64,000 nucleotides of DNA from Alloalcanivorax marinus (GCF_016785095.1 NZ_JAEKJB010000006.1:1-64000), one strand, 5' to 3'. Numbered from the stretch's first letter, positions 36,762 to 46,836 are shown. Notes: generated by a model from the sequence alone, not told the origin. Translations and numbers: made by a program.

Positions 36762-37627
36762 ACCGCGGCACCTTGAGCATTCAGACCGTCAGCGAACGCT
36801 GTGGCATCAACCCGGTGACCCTGCGTGCCTGGGAGCGGCGCTATGGCCTGATCCGCCCGGCGCGTACCGAGCGCGGCCACCGCCGCTACAGCGAAGCGGA
36901 CGTGGCCCGCATCCGGCGCATTCTCGCCTGGCTGGATCGTGGCCTGCCGATCGGTCAGGTGCGCGCGGTGCTGGATGGCCAGACACCGACGGCTCTGCCT
37001 GGAGACCCCTGGCGTGAAGCCGGTGACGAGGGTCTGGCCGCCCTGGCGGAACTGAATACCCGGCGGTTGGAGCAATGGTTTCAGCGGCTGACCGGTGATT
37101 ACCCCCTGGAGGCGGTGATCGGCCAATGCTGCGATCCGCTGCGTGAACACCTGCGCGCGCGGCCGGACGGGGCCGCGTCGCGCACTCTGCTGGATACCTT
37201 TCTGCGCCAGAAACTGGCCGGTCGCCTGTTGGCCCGGGCACCTTCGCGCCGCGAGCGCGGCTGGTTACTGATGGCGGTGGGCGATCCGTTGCCGGCCCTG
37301 ACCCGGGCGGTGTTGGCGGGCACGCCGGTGTGGTGTCTGGAAACAGCGCTGCCCTGGTCGGCGCTGGCGGCCTGGCTGGCCGGCGATCGGGTGATCGGCG
37401 TGGCCTGGGTCCTTGGCGAGCACCCGGGTCGTCGCCGCGCCGAGCAATTGTGGCCTTTAACGGCGGCGCCGGACCGGCCCGCCCTGTGCGCCGGACCGGC
37501 GCTCACCGAGAAGCTGATCACGCCGCCCTGGTTGCGACGCGTGGTCGGTGACCGGGCCGCGTTCGTGGCGGCCCTGGATGAACACCAGCAACGAGGAGAA
37601 CGCGGTGCGACTGGTCTGGTTTCGTAA
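36758..37627 (+). CDS. MerR-family regulator, LitR/CarH-like
   Basis: This 289-residue regulator has an N-terminal MerR winged helix (about 6-75: LSIQTVSERCGINPVTLRAWERRYGLIRPARTERGHRRYSEADV). The architecture of a C-terminal helical and Rossmann-like pair resembles the cobalamin-binding half of CarH/LitR, but I see no DxHxxG motif for B12 histidine ligation. It may therefore be a B12-independent LitR that relies on another light sensor. It overlaps the upstream gene by ATGA and phrB by 23 bp, and presumably acts on the operator at 35753-35776. Confidence 0.88.
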   Translation: MNRGTLSIQTVSERCGINPVTLRAWERRYGLIRPARTERGHRRYSEADVARIRRILAWLDRGLPIGQVRAVLDGQTPTALPGDPWREAGDEGLAALAELNTRRLEQWFQRLTGDYPLEAVIGQCCDPLREHLRARPDGAASRTLLDTFLRQKLAGRLLARAPSRRERGWLLMAVGDPLPALTRAVLAGTPVWCLETALPWSALAAWLAGDRVIGVAWVLGEHPGRRRAEQLWPLTAAPDRPALCAGPALTEKLITPPWLRRVVGDRAAFVAALDEHQQRGERGATGLVS

Positions 37628-39047
37628 CGATCTGCGCTGTCACGGACACACGCCGCTGACCCAGGCCCTGGCCGGCGGCGGCCCGGTGCGGGCGGTCCAT
37701 GTGTTGTGCCCGGATCAGTGGGAGGTCCATGACGTGGCGCCGTTGCGCCGCTGGTACGTGCTGGAAAGCCTGATCGAGCTGGGCGAGGCACTGGCCGCCA
37801 AGGGCGTCGACCTGCACGTGCTGGACGGCGGCGACTTCGGCGGCGCCGTGGACGCCCTGGAGGCATTCGTCGCCGAGCACGGCATCACCGAGATTTTCTG
37901 CAACCGGGAATACCCGCTCAACGAAATGAATCGTGACCGGGCCGTGGCCCGGCGTCTGGAAGGGCAGGGCGTGCGCCTGCACGGCTTCGATGACGGCATG
38001 CTGGTGCCGCCACGTACCCTGAGCACCGGCAAGGGCACCCCCTACACGGTGTTCACCGCCTACAAAAAACGTTGGGACGCCTGGATCGAGGAATGGGACC
38101 CGGGGGCGGTACCGGCGCCGGCCTGGCCCGGTGGCGAGGGCCGTTTCCACGGCCGCGACCGGGTCGAGGCGCTGCGTGACGGTCTTGGGCTGGACAGCGC
38201 GCTGACCCGGTCGTGGCGTCCCGGGGAGTCCGCCGCCTACAAGCAGCTCTATGATTTCGTCGAGCACCAGCTGGGTGACTACAAGGCGTACCGGGACTTC
38301 CCCGCCGAACCGGCCACCAGCATTCTGTCCACGGCGCTGTCGGCGGGCACCCTGGCACCCATGGACGCATACCTGGCGGCCCGCCGGGCGATGGCGGATG
38401 CCGCCGTGCGCGAGGGCGCGGTCACCTGGATCGGTGAACTGGCCTGGCGCGACTTTTATCGCCAGATCATGCATCGTTTTCCTGAGTTGGCGAAGGGCGC
38501 GCCCTTCCGCCCGGAAACCCGGTTGCTGGAGTGGAACGACAACGACGAGCATTTCCAGGCCTGGTGCGAGGGCCGTACCGGTTACCCGCTGGTGGACGCG
38601 GCCATGCGCCAGCTGGTCACCACCGGCTGGATGCACAACCGGCTTCGCATGCTCACCGCCATGTTCCTCACCAAGCATCTGTTCATTGACTGGCGCAAGG
38701 GAGAGCGCTTCTTCATGCGGCATCTGATCGATGGCGACTTCGCCAGCAACAATGGCGGCTGGCAGTGGAGCGCCTCCACCGGCACCGACGCGGCGCCGTA
38801 TTTCCGGGTGTTCAGCCCGCTGCGCCAGAGCCAGCGCTTCGATCCCCATGGCCGCTTTATCGCCCGTTACCTGCCGGAACTGGCGGAGCTGGATGACAAG
38901 ACCATCCACGAACCCGGCAAGCAGCCGTTGCTATGCCCGGAGTACCCGGCGCCGATCGTCGCTCATCAGGGTGTCAAACAGCGCGTGGAAAAGGCCTTCC
39001 GCCAGGCCCGCGATGCCTGGGATCAGCAGCGGGAGGGCGACCAATGA
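37605..39047 (+). CDS. phrB: Deoxyribodipyrimidine photolyase
   Basis: This 480-residue class I CPD photolyase repairs UV dimers with blue light. It has an N-terminal antenna-binding Rossmann domain (VRLVWFRNDLRCHGHTPL) and a C-terminal FAD domain (WIGELAWRDFYRQIMHRFP, YPLVDAAMRQLVTTGWMHNRLRMLTAMFLTKHLFIDWRKGERFFM, NNGGWQWSASTGTDAAPYFRVFSP). GTG 37605 is favoured because GAGGAG lies 6 bases upstream; an in-frame ATG at 37578 is the alternative. It overlaps the next gene by 4 bp. Confidence 0.95.
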   Translation: MRLVWFRNDLRCHGHTPLTQALAGGGPVRAVHVLCPDQWEVHDVAPLRRWYVLESLIELGEALAAKGVDLHVLDGGDFGGAVDALEAFVAEHGITEIFCNREYPLNEMNRDRAVARRLEGQGVRLHGFDDGMLVPPRTLSTGKGTPYTVFTAYKKRWDAWIEEWDPGAVPAPAWPGGEGRFHGRDRVEALRDGLGLDSALTRSWRPGESAAYKQLYDFVEHQLGDYKAYRDFPAEPATSILSTALSAGTLAPMDAYLAARRAMADAAVREGAVTWIGELAWRDFYRQIMHRFPELAKGAPFRPETRLLEWNDNDEHFQAWCEGRTGYPLVDAAMRQLVTTGWMHNRLRMLTAMFLTKHLFIDWRKGERFFMRHLIDGDFASNNGGWQWSASTGTDAAPYFRVFSPLRQSQRFDPHGRFIARYLPELAELDDKTIHEPGKQPLLCPEYPAPIVAHQGVKQRVEKAFRQARDAWDQQREGDQ

Positions 39048-40294
39048 GCCAGCGTATCGCCGTGGTCGGCGGCGGCATCAGCGGGCTGACCGCCGCCTGG
39101 TATCTGAGCCGCCACCATGAAGTGACGGTGTTCGAGGCGGAACCGGAGCTGGGCGGCCATACCTATACCCGGGATGTGTGCCGTGAGCACGGTGATTACG
39201 CCGTGGACATGGGCTTCATCGTGTTCAACGACCGCACCTACCCCCACTTCGAAGCACTGCTGGGGGAGCTGGGCATCGGTCGTCAGCCCACCGCCATGGG
39301 CTTCGCGGTGAGTGATGCCGCCAGCGGTCTGGAATACTGCGGCGACGGCCTGACCGGCTTTTTCGGCCAGCGCCGTAACTGGGCGAGCCGTCGCCACTGG
39401 CGCCTGCTTGCCGACATCCTGCGCTTCAACCGGGAAGCGCCGGCGCTGTTGGAACGGCGGGAGGGCGAGCAGCCCCTGGGCGATTACCTGCGTGCCCACG
39501 GTTATGGCGAGGCGTTCAAACGCCATTACATCCTGCCCATGGGGGGCGCCATCTGGTCCTGTTCCCTGGCGCGGATGGAGGCGTTTCCGGCCCGTTTTTT
39601 CGTGCGCTTCTTTATCAATCATGGCCTGCTGGCGCTGCGTAACCGCCCGCAGTGGTATGTGGTACCCGGCGGCTCGCGGAGCTATGTGCGAGCCCTGCGC
39701 GCGCGCTGCGCGGCACGCTTCGTCACCGCCACGGCGGTGACCTCGGTGCGGCGCCGGGACGACGGCGTCACCGTCAGCGCTGGCGGTGCCGACCAGGATT
39801 TCGACCAGGTGATCCTGGCCTGCCACAGTGATCAGGCCCTGGCGTTGCTGGCCGACCCGGACCGCCGCGAGCGCGATTGTCTGGCACGGCTGCCTTACCA
39901 GAGCAACGAGGTGGTGCTGCACACCGATACCCGCCTGCTGCCGCGCCATCGCCGGGTGTGGTCGAGCTGGAACGCCCTGCTCGGCGCCGGCCGGGACGAT
40001 GAACCGGTGCAGGTTACCTACAACATGAACATCCTGCAGGGCCTGCGGGCGCCGGAAACCTTCTGCGTGACCCTGAACGCCGGCGAACGCATCGACCCGG
40101 CCCATGTTCTGCACCGGGTCCGTTTCGACCACCCTCTGTTCACCCTGGATGGTCTCGCCGCCCGCGACACCCTGCTTGCCGATAACGGCGCCCGCCGCAC
40201 CTGGTTCTGTGGCGCCTGGTGCCGCAACGGCTTCCATGAGGATGGCGTGGCCTCGGCGCTGGACGTGGTCCAGGCCCTGGGAGTCCGGCCATGA
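39044..40294 (+). CDS. FAD-dependent amine-oxidase-like oxidoreductase
   Basis: This 416-residue flavoprotein has an N-terminal FAD-binding GGGISGLTAAWYLSRHHEVTVFEAE, then GGHTYT, and a C-terminal NGFHEDGVASALDVVQAL FAD loop. It belongs to the NAD(P)-binding/amine oxidase-like family that is constantly found with DUF1365 and Cfa-type methyltransferases beside photolyases. In Rhodobacter a related set is linked to singlet-oxygen responses and modified or furan fatty acids. The exact reaction here is unknown. It overlaps both neighbours by ATGA. Confidence 0.9.
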   Translation: MSQRIAVVGGGISGLTAAWYLSRHHEVTVFEAEPELGGHTYTRDVCREHGDYAVDMGFIVFNDRTYPHFEALLGELGIGRQPTAMGFAVSDAASGLEYCGDGLTGFFGQRRNWASRRHWRLLADILRFNREAPALLERREGEQPLGDYLRAHGYGEAFKRHYILPMGGAIWSCSLARMEAFPARFFVRFFINHGLLALRNRPQWYVVPGGSRSYVRALRARCAARFVTATAVTSVRRRDDGVTVSAGGADQDFDQVILACHSDQALALLADPDRRERDCLARLPYQSNEVVLHTDTRLLPRHRRVWSSWNALLGAGRDDEPVQVTYNMNILQGLRAPETFCVTLNAGERIDPAHVLHRVRFDHPLFTLDGLAARDTLLADNGARRTWFCGAWCRNGFHEDGVASALDVVQALGVRP

Positions 40295-41073
40295 TCCCCG
40301 ATTTCGCTCTCGCCCGGGGCCACGTCTGGCACCACCGTTATACACCGGTGGAGCACCGCTTCCGGGTGCCGTTGTGGTTGGTCTGGAGCGACCTGGATGG
40401 GCCCGACCGGCTGCTCGCCCGGCACCCGCTGTGGGGACGCCGCTGGCGACCGGTGACCTTCCGCGACCGGGACTTCGTGGACACCTCCGAACGTCCGCTG
40501 GCCGACAAGGTGCGCGAGCGCGCCGCGGCCCAGGGCCTGGACTGGTCCGCCGGGCGCCTGTACATGCTCGGCCAGTGGCGCACCTTCGGCGTGCTGTTCA
40601 ATCCCCTGGTGCTGTACTTCCATTTTCCGGAGGGCGCCGAGCGGCCGGATTCGGCCCTGGCGGAGGTGCGCAACACCCCCTGGCGGGAGCGTCATTTCTA
40701 CCCCCTGCGGCTGCGCCAGGAGGGCGACGAGCAGGTCGTGGAACATGACAAAACCTTCCATGTGTCGCCGTTCCTGCCGCTGGCGCTGCGTTACCACTGG
40801 ACCCTTCACGCCTTATTTCCCGAGCTGCGCCTAACGTTGCGGGACCGGGATGGCACGGAGACGGTATTCGCCGCCGGCCTCAAGCTGGCCATGGTCGAGC
40901 CCCGCGTGGCGGCCATGGGCGCGGTGATCGGGCGCTTCGGCGCCCAGGGTGCGCGCACCCTGGCGGGCATCTACTGGCAGGCGTGGAAATTGTGGCGCAA
41001 GGGCGTCCGGTTTTACCCGCATCCGGGTCGTGACAAGCATGAACAAGGGGAGAAGACGAATGATGGACGGTGA
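40291..41073 (+). CDS. DUF1365 family protein
   Basis: This 260-residue protein has the DUF1365 pattern: ARGHVWHHRYTPVEHRFRVPLWLVWSDLD at the start, LGQWRTFGVLFNPLVLYFHF, EVRNTPWRERHFY, KTFHVSPFLPL and a TLAGIYWQAWKLWRKGVRFYPHP end. Its biochemical function is not established; its constant partnership with the FAD protein and Cfa-type methyltransferase suggests a part in fatty-acyl modification. It overlaps the Cfa gene by 14 bp. Confidence 0.9.
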   Translation: MIPDFALARGHVWHHRYTPVEHRFRVPLWLVWSDLDGPDRLLARHPLWGRRWRPVTFRDRDFVDTSERPLADKVRERAAAQGLDWSAGRLYMLGQWRTFGVLFNPLVLYFHFPEGAERPDSALAEVRNTPWRERHFYPLRLRQEGDEQVVEHDKTFHVSPFLPLALRYHWTLHALFPELRLTLRDRDGTETVFAAGLKLAMVEPRVAAMGAVIGRFGAQGARTLAGIYWQAWKLWRKGVRFYPHPGRDKHEQGEKTNDGR

Positions 41074-42298
41074 AAAAGCACTGGCGGCTCCGCGCCCGTC
41101 CTGGATTCAGAACCTGGCGCGGAATCGGGTGCATGCCCACTTGTCGCGGCTGCCCCATGGCGGGGTGGTGCTGCGCGAGCCGGACGGGACAACGGTGACC
41201 CTGGGCGACGCCGGGGTATTCGACGCGCGCATCGATATTCATGACTGGGACAGCTACCGGATGATGATGACCGGCGGTGCTCTGGGGGCGGCGGAAGCCT
41301 ACCTGGACAAGAGCTGGGACAGCCCGGATCTGGTCGCCGTGATCCGCTACTTCGCCGCCAACGTGGACGCCATGCGCGCTCTGGAAGGCGGGGCCGTCAC
41401 CCTGGCCAAGCCGGCCCTGAAGCTGCTGCACCTGGCCAACCGCAACACCCGCGCCGGTTCGCGCCGCAACATCGCCGCCCATTACGACCTGGGCAACGAT
41501 TTTTTCGCGTTGTTCCTGGATCGGGCCATGATGTACTCCAGCGCCATCTATCCCAGCCCGGACACCGACCTGGAAACCGCCGCCACTCACAAGCTGGACG
41601 TGATCTGCCAGCGGCTGGAGCTGGCTCCCGGCCAGCATCTGCTGGAAATCGGCACCGGCTGGGGCGGTCTCGCCCTGCACGCCGCCCGCCACTACGGCGT
41701 GCGCGTGACCACCACCACCATCTCCCGGGAGCAGGCCCGCCATGCCCGCGAGCAGGTCCGCCAGGCCGGCCTGGAAGATCGCATCGAGGTGCTCGAAAAG
41801 GACTACCGGGAGCTCACCGGTCGCTACGACCGGGTGGTGTCGGTGGAAATGATCGAGGCGGTGGGGCACCAGTTCCTGGGTGGCTACTTCACGATGCTGG
41901 GCGAACGGCTCAAACCCGATGGCCTGCTGCTGCTGCAGGCGATCACGGTGCCGGACCATCGCTACCAGTACGCCCGCGACAACGTGGACTTCATCAAGCG
42001 TTATATCTTCCCCGGTGGCTTCCTGCCGTCGGTGTCGGTGATGTGCGACGGTCTGCGCCGCCACACCCGCCTCTCGCCCCTGGCCCTGGACGACATCGGC
42101 ACTGATTATGGCCGCACCCTGGCCGACTGGCGCGAGCGCTTCCTGGGCGCGCTGCCGCGCATCCGCGAGCTCGGCTTCGACGAGCGTTTCTGCCGCATGT
42201 GGGACTATTACCTGTGCTATTGCCAGGGCGCCTTCATGGAGCGGGCCATCAGCACCGTCCATCTGCTCGCCGCCGGCCCCGACTACCGGCACGCCTGA
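41060..42298 (+). CDS. cfa: Cyclopropane-fatty-acyl-phospholipid synthase-type methyltransferase
   Basis: This 412-residue SAM-dependent enzyme belongs to the Cfa family. It has an N-terminal SCP2-like region (YRMMMTGGALGAAEAYLDKSWDSPDLVAVIRYFA) and a methyltransferase core (NIAAHYDLGNDFFALFLD, MMYSSAIYP, LLEIGTGWGGLALHAA motif I, VVSVEMIEAVGH, FIKRYIFPGGFLPS). It acts on membrane acyl chains. In this photolyase operon it may be a light-stress paralogue rather than the housekeeping enzyme. It is the last gene of the six-gene overlapping run. Confidence 0.9.
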   Translation: MMDGEKALAAPRPSWIQNLARNRVHAHLSRLPHGGVVLREPDGTTVTLGDAGVFDARIDIHDWDSYRMMMTGGALGAAEAYLDKSWDSPDLVAVIRYFAANVDAMRALEGGAVTLAKPALKLLHLANRNTRAGSRRNIAAHYDLGNDFFALFLDRAMMYSSAIYPSPDTDLETAATHKLDVICQRLELAPGQHLLEIGTGWGGLALHAARHYGVRVTTTTISREQARHAREQVRQAGLEDRIEVLEKDYRELTGRYDRVVSVEMIEAVGHQFLGGYFTMLGERLKPDGLLLLQAITVPDHRYQYARDNVDFIKRYIFPGGFLPSVSVMCDGLRRHTRLSPLALDDIGTDYGRTLADWRERFLGALPRIRELGFDERFCRMWDYYLCYCQGAFMERAISTVHLLAAGPDYRHA

Positions 42299-42406
42299 GG
42301 TCCGTCCCGATCCATTGTGGTATAGTTGCCGGTCCACGCCCCGGCGGTCACCGTCGCCGGCGGTGTCCGAGGATTCAGAAAAGGCCCTTACCCGGGGTGA
42401 TGCCTT

Positions 42407-43456
42407 ATGACCGTACAGGCTCAAGAGATCGTGCGCGCCCACCTGGCGGGCACCGGGGAACAACCCGAACTGACCGATGACCAGCGTTCACTGTACCGCC
42501 AGCGCATTAAGCAACGGTTACAGGAACGCGACGCCGTGATGGTGGCGCACTATTACACCGACCCGGAAATCCAGGCCCTGGCCGAGGAAACCGGCGGCTG
42601 CGTGGCCGACTCCCTGGAAATGGCCCGCTTCGGCCGTGACCACCCGGCCAGCACCCTGATCGTCGCCGGCGTGCGCTTCATGGGCGAGACCGCCAAGATT
42701 CTCAGCCCCGAGAAACGCGTCTTCATGCCCACCCTGGAAGCGACCTGCTCCCTGGACATCGGTTGCCCGGAAGACCAGTTCGCCGCCTTTTGCGACCAGC
42801 ACCCGGATCGCACCGTGGTGGTCTACGCCAACACCTCGGCGGCGGTGAAAGCCCGTGCCGACTGGGTGGTGACCTCATCCATCGCCGTGGAGCTGATCGA
42901 GTACCTGGATCAGCGCGGCGAAAAGATCCTGTGGGCTCCGGACAAGCACCTGGGCGGCTATGTGCGCGACAAAACCGGCGCCGACGTGCTGTGCTGGGAT
43001 GGCGCCTGCATCGTCCACGAGGAATTCAAGGCCCAGGGCCTGCTCGACCTCAAGGCCGCTCACCCTGGCGCGGCGGTGCTGGTGCACCCGGAATCACCGG
43101 CGGCGGTGGTGGAGATCGCCGACGTGGTCGGCTCCACCTCCCAACTGATCAAGGCGGCCACGGAGATGGACAACGACACCTTCATCGTCGCCACCGACAA
43201 GGGCATCTTCTACAAGATGCAGCAGTTGGCCCCGCACAAGACCTTCGTGGAAGCGCCCACCGGCGGCAGCGGCGCCCAGTGCCGCAGCTGCGCCCATTGC
43301 CCGTGGATGGCCATGAACGGCCTGGAGAACACCCTGGCGGTGCTGCAGGACGAAAACGGCTGCGGGCAGGAAATCTTCGTCGACCCGGCCCTGGCCGAAA
43401 AAGCGATGAAGCCCCTGGACCGCATGCTCGACTTCGGCGCCCGCCTGAAGGGCTGA
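42407..43456 (+). CDS. nadA: Quinolinate synthase
   Basis: This 349-residue [4Fe-4S] enzyme condenses iminoaspartate with dihydroxyacetone phosphate to quinolinate for NAD synthesis. It has [58 protein letters not shown] and the C-terminal [22 protein letters not shown] at 42321-42326 may be its -10. In Pseudomonas nadA is next to bepA; here a 3.4-kb iron-uptake pair lies between them. Confidence 0.97.
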   Translation: MTVQAQEIVRAHLAGTGEQPELTDDQRSLYRQRIKQRLQERDAVMVAHYYTDPEIQALAEETGGCVADSLEMARFGRDHPASTLIVAGVRFMGETAKILSPEKRVFMPTLEATCSLDIGCPEDQFAAFCDQHPDRTVVVYANTSAAVKARADWVVTSSIAVELIEYLDQRGEKILWAPDKHLGGYVRDKTGADVLCWDGACIVHEEFKAQGLLDLKAAHPGAAVLVHPESPAAVVEIADVVGSTSQLIKAATEMDNDTFIVATDKGIFYKMQQLAPHKTFVEAPTGGSGAQCRSCAHCPWMAMNGLENTLAVLQDENGCGQEIFVDPALAEKAMKPLDRMLDFGARLKG

Positions 43457-43479
43457 AGTCGTCGCCCGGTTGTTTTTTT

Positions 43480-43498
43480 GAAAATGATTCTCACTGAC
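43480..43498 (+). promoter_or_regulatory. Fur box
   Basis: GAAAATGATTCTCACTGAC matches the 19-bp Fur consensus at 13 positions by my alignment. It lies 60 bp before the AraC-type regulator gene, implying iron repression. A weaker Fur-like stretch is at about 44568-44587 before the receptor gene. Confidence 0.65.
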
Positions 43499-43557
43499 GC
43501 TAAGGTGGCGACCGTTCCGCCCCGTCCGGGGCCCGCCAATAACCCAGTGGGGCCGTT

Positions 43558-44529
43558 TTGCAACCGCACGCCGAGCGCTATTCCCTGTCCACTCTCAACC
43601 GCCTGGGCGCCCCCCACGGCGCCGACTACCGCCTGCTGAGCGCCGACGGCGGCGACCGGGACGTGCTCGAAGGCCGCGTCGAGCAGCGATCGCTGGCGTT
43701 CGGTGGCTTGCTGGTGCTGTCCCGGGTACGCGCCCTGCACGCCTATGAGGCGCGCTCACGACCGGACTTCTGCCTGTCCCTGGCCTGGCTGGATGCAGGC
43801 GAGGCCCATCTGCGCACCCGCCGGGACGGCCCGCTGCGCATGACCGGTACCACCGCCGTGACCATGCTGGAAACCGGCGACACGCCATTGCTCGCCTCCC
43901 ACCCGGCGGGCCCGTTGCTGCATGGCTTGAACCTGTCGGTGCGTGACATCCAGGGACTCGGCGATGAGCGCCTCCAGAGCCGGCTCAGTGCCCTGCGACG
44001 GGCCGGACGCTCGCGGCTGGCGCCCTGGCGGGTGCCGCCAGCGCTGCGCGAAAGCCTGGGCTCGCTGCTGGAGGACCAGTGGGACGGGGATCTGGCGACC
44101 CTGCTTTGGGAGGGCACCGCCCTGCAATTGCTGGCCCATGCCCTGCATGCCCTGGACAATAGCCCGGCCCCGGAGCCGGTGTCCGAGCGTGACCGCCGTC
44201 TATTGCGCCGCGTCCGCGAGCGCCTGGCGGAAGAGCCGGAGGCGGCCCACACCCTGGCATCCCTGGCGGCGCTCGCGTGCATGAGCCCCAGCACCCTGCG
44301 CGCCAAATTCCCCCGTGTTTATGGCCAAAGCGTGTTCGACTGTCTGCGCGAACAGCGACTGGAACGGGCCGGGCGTTATCTGCGCGAAGGGGCCACGGTG
44401 CAACAGGCCGCCCATTTTGTCGGTTACCGCCATGCCAGCAACTTCACCACCGCCTTCCGTGCCCACTTCGGCATGCCGCCTGGAGAGTGGCGGCGGGGCC
44501 GGGTTCCCGTGCCGACGCGTCGCCCATAA
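43558..44529 (+). CDS. AraC-family regulator, PchR-like
   Basis: This 323-residue regulator has a C-terminal AraC double helix-turn-helix (about 225-310: TLASLAALACMSPSTLRAKFPRVYGQSVFDCLREQRLERAGRYLREGA, then VGYRHASNFTTAFRAHFGMPPGEWRR). The N-terminal half lacks a recognisable cupin signature but resembles PchR-type siderophore sensors. The likely start is TTG 43558. It sits behind a Fur box and 82 bp before a TonB receptor on the same strand, so it probably activates that receptor when ferric siderophore is present. Confidence 0.85.
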   Translation: MQPHAERYSLSTLNRLGAPHGADYRLLSADGGDRDVLEGRVEQRSLAFGGLLVLSRVRALHAYEARSRPDFCLSLAWLDAGEAHLRTRRDGPLRMTGTTAVTMLETGDTPLLASHPAGPLLHGLNLSVRDIQGLGDERLQSRLSALRRAGRSRLAPWRVPPALRESLGSLLEDQWDGDLATLLWEGTALQLLAHALHALDNSPAPEPVSERDRRLLRRVRERLAEEPEAAHTLASLAALACMSPSTLRAKFPRVYGQSVFDCLREQRLERAGRYLREGATVQQAAHFVGYRHASNFTTAFRAHFGMPPGEWRRGRVPVPTRRP

Positions 44530-44611
44530 TCTTCCTGGCGTTCCCCATAACCGGAACCACCCTCAATAAAGAACAATTCTCATTCCTGTTCATTGTCGAG
44601 GAGTAAGGGGT

Positions 44612-46822
44612 ATGGGGCGTGGTTGCCACCGTTTTGCATGGAAACCGGGTGTGGTCGGCCTGGCGCTGGCCGGGGGATTGAGCATGGCGCCCTGGGTGGC
44701 GGCGGATGACGACGGTGACGGCACGGGTAACGCCGGCCAGCGGCGGACGCTGGCGCCGGTCACCGTGTCCGCCGGGGATCTGGCCCGGGAAAACAGCAGC
44801 GAGGAGCGTGGCGGCTATACCCTGGGCGCCACTCAGAGCGCCACCGGGCTGCTGCTGGCGCCCCGGGAAACGCCCCAGTCCATGAGCATCATCACCCGCC
44901 AGCAGATCGAGGACGAAGGCCTGGAGGATACCCGCGAGATTCTGCGTCGCGCCCCCGGCGTGTCACTGACTCGCAGCGACAGCAACCGCTATTCATTTTC
45001 GTCCCGGGGTTTCACCATTCGCCAGTTCCAGTTCGACGGCCTGCTTACGCCGATTTCCAACTATTGGAACTTCGGCGCCACCGATATGGACGCCGCCATC
45101 TATGATCGGGTCGAGGTGATTCGTGGCTCCACCGGCCTGATGAGCGGTGCCGGCGAACCCTCCGCCCTGGTCAACTTCGTGCGCAAGCGTCCGGGGCGGG
45201 AGTTCGCCGCCAGCGGCGCGCTCTCCGTGGGCTCCTGGGATGCACGCCGTGCCGAGCTGGATCTGACCATGCCGCTCACCGAGGATGGCCGGGTGTCATC
45301 CCGGGTGGTGGCGGTACGTGATGACAGCGAGAGCTATATGCGGCTGTTCGACGATGACCGGCGCACCCTGTACGGCGTGGTCAGCGCCGAGCTGACACCG
45401 CGCACCCTGCTGGTCGCCGGGGTCGAGCACCAGAACAACCAGAGCAACGGCATGGGCGCCGGCTTTCCCATGTTTTACAGCGACGGTACCCGCACCGACT
45501 TTCCGCGCTCGGTGGTCAACAGCACCGATTGGGCCGGCTTCGAAACCACCTCCACCACCGCCTTCCTGGACCTGACCCAGGCTCTGGGCAACGGCTGGCA
45601 ACTGCGTGGTGCTTTCAGCTACAACGAGGGCGACTACTTCATGGAGTACCTGTTCCGGGGTGGCTATCCGGACCCGGACACCGGCGAGGGCATGAGCGGT
45701 TCGTTCATCAAGTACGATGGCGACCGCCGCTATCACCAGATGCACCTTACCGCTAGCGGGCCGGTGGAGGCCTTCGGCCGTTTCCATGAGGTATCGCTGG
45801 GCTGGATGAACATCAAGGATGACTACCTGATGCGCGCCGCCTACCCGGTCACCGCGCCGGACATCGGCAGCTTCTTTGACTGGCGGCACGGCGACGTGCC
45901 GCGCCCGGAGTGGGGGCCCCTGGGCGATGTGGATGACAGCGTGATCCGCCAGAGCGGCGGCTACGCGGTGGCGCGGTTGTCCCTGGCGGACCCGCTGCAC
46001 GCCATCGTCGGTGCCCGCGTCAGTCAGTGGGAAATCGACCAGATGTATTTCGGCTCGCCCACGGACTACCGGGTCAGTGACGAAGTCACCCCCTATGCCG
46101 GCCTGATTTATGATTTCAGTCCGGTGTATTCGGGCTACCTGAGCTACACCCGGATCTTCCAGCCGCAAAGCAACCGGGACCCGCGCGGCGATCTGCTCGA
46201 TCCGGTGCGCGGCACCAGCCAGGAGGTGGGCCTCAAGGCGGAATGGCTGGCCGGACGGCTCACCGGCGCGGTGGCCGCTTACCGCATGGAACAGGACAAC
46301 CTGGCCGAGGAAATCCCCGGTGCCTCCCAGCCGGGCCGACCGGACACCGCCGCCTACCGGGCTGTGGACGGCGCCACCGTGGAGGGCTTCGACATGGAAC
46401 TGACCGGCGAGCTGACCCGCCATTGGCAGGTTTCCACCAGCTACACCCACTTCACCGCCAAGGACGCCGATGGCAAGACGCTTAACCGCACCCACCCGCG
46501 CAGCCAGTTCAAGCTGTTCACCCGCTACCAGCCGCCGGCACCACGACGGCGCCTGACCCTGGGGGCCGGCGTGACCTGGCAGAGCGGGTTTTCCCGTTAT
46601 ACTTCCGCGCGGGTGCCGGTGCACGGCCGGACCAAGGTGGGGCAGGGCAGCTATGCCCTGGTGGACCTGATGGCCCGCTACCAGATCACGCCGTCGCTGA
46701 GCGCCACCGCCCGGGTCAACAACGTGCTGGATCGGGAGTACTACACCCAGGCCGGTTTCTATGATCAGGCCTGGTGGGGGGAGCCGCGCAGCGCCACCCT
46801 GAGCCTGCGCCTGGATCTCTAG
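44612..46822 (+). CDS. TonB-dependent siderophore receptor
   Basis: This 736-residue outer-membrane receptor has a signal peptide (start MGRGCHRFAW, cleavage near AAD), plug domain (about 75-190: ETPQSMSIITRQQIEDEGLEDTREILRRAPGVSL, VEVIRGSTGLMSGAGEPSALVNFVRKRP) and a 22-strand barrel ending NVLDREYYTQAGFYDQAWWGEPRSATLSLRLDL. The plug motifs place it with FhuE/FpvA/FoxA-type ferric-siderophore receptors; the ligand is not predictable. No biosynthetic genes are nearby, so it may serve a foreign siderophore. GAGGAG precedes the ATG. Confidence 0.93.
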   Translation: MGRGCHRFAWKPGVVGLALAGGLSMAPWVAADDDGDGTGNAGQRRTLAPVTVSAGDLARENSSEERGGYTLGATQSATGLLLAPRETPQSMSIITRQQIEDEGLEDTREILRRAPGVSLTRSDSNRYSFSSRGFTIRQFQFDGLLTPISNYWNFGATDMDAAIYDRVEVIRGSTGLMSGAGEPSALVNFVRKRPGREFAASGALSVGSWDARRAELDLTMPLTEDGRVSSRVVAVRDDSESYMRLFDDDRRTLYGVVSAELTPRTLLVAGVEHQNNQSNGMGAGFPMFYSDGTRTDFPRSVVNSTDWAGFETTSTTAFLDLTQALGNGWQLRGAFSYNEGDYFMEYLFRGGYPDPDTGEGMSGSFIKYDGDRRYHQMHLTASGPVEAFGRFHEVSLGWMNIKDDYLMRAAYPVTAPDIGSFFDWRHGDVPRPEWGPLGDVDDSVIRQSGGYAVARLSLADPLHAIVGARVSQWEIDQMYFGSPTDYRVSDEVTPYAGLIYDFSPVYSGYLSYTRIFQPQSNRDPRGDLLDPVRGTSQEVGLKAEWLAGRLTGAVAAYRMEQDNLAEEIPGASQPGRPDTAAYRAVDGATVEGFDMELTGELTRHWQVSTSYTHFTAKDADGKTLNRTHPRSQFKLFTRYQPPAPRRRLTLGAGVTWQSGFSRYTSARVPVHGRTKVGQGSYALVDLMARYQITPSLSATARVNNVLDREYYTQAGFYDQAWWGEPRSATLSLRLDL

Positions 46823-46836
46823 ACGGTGGACCGCCC

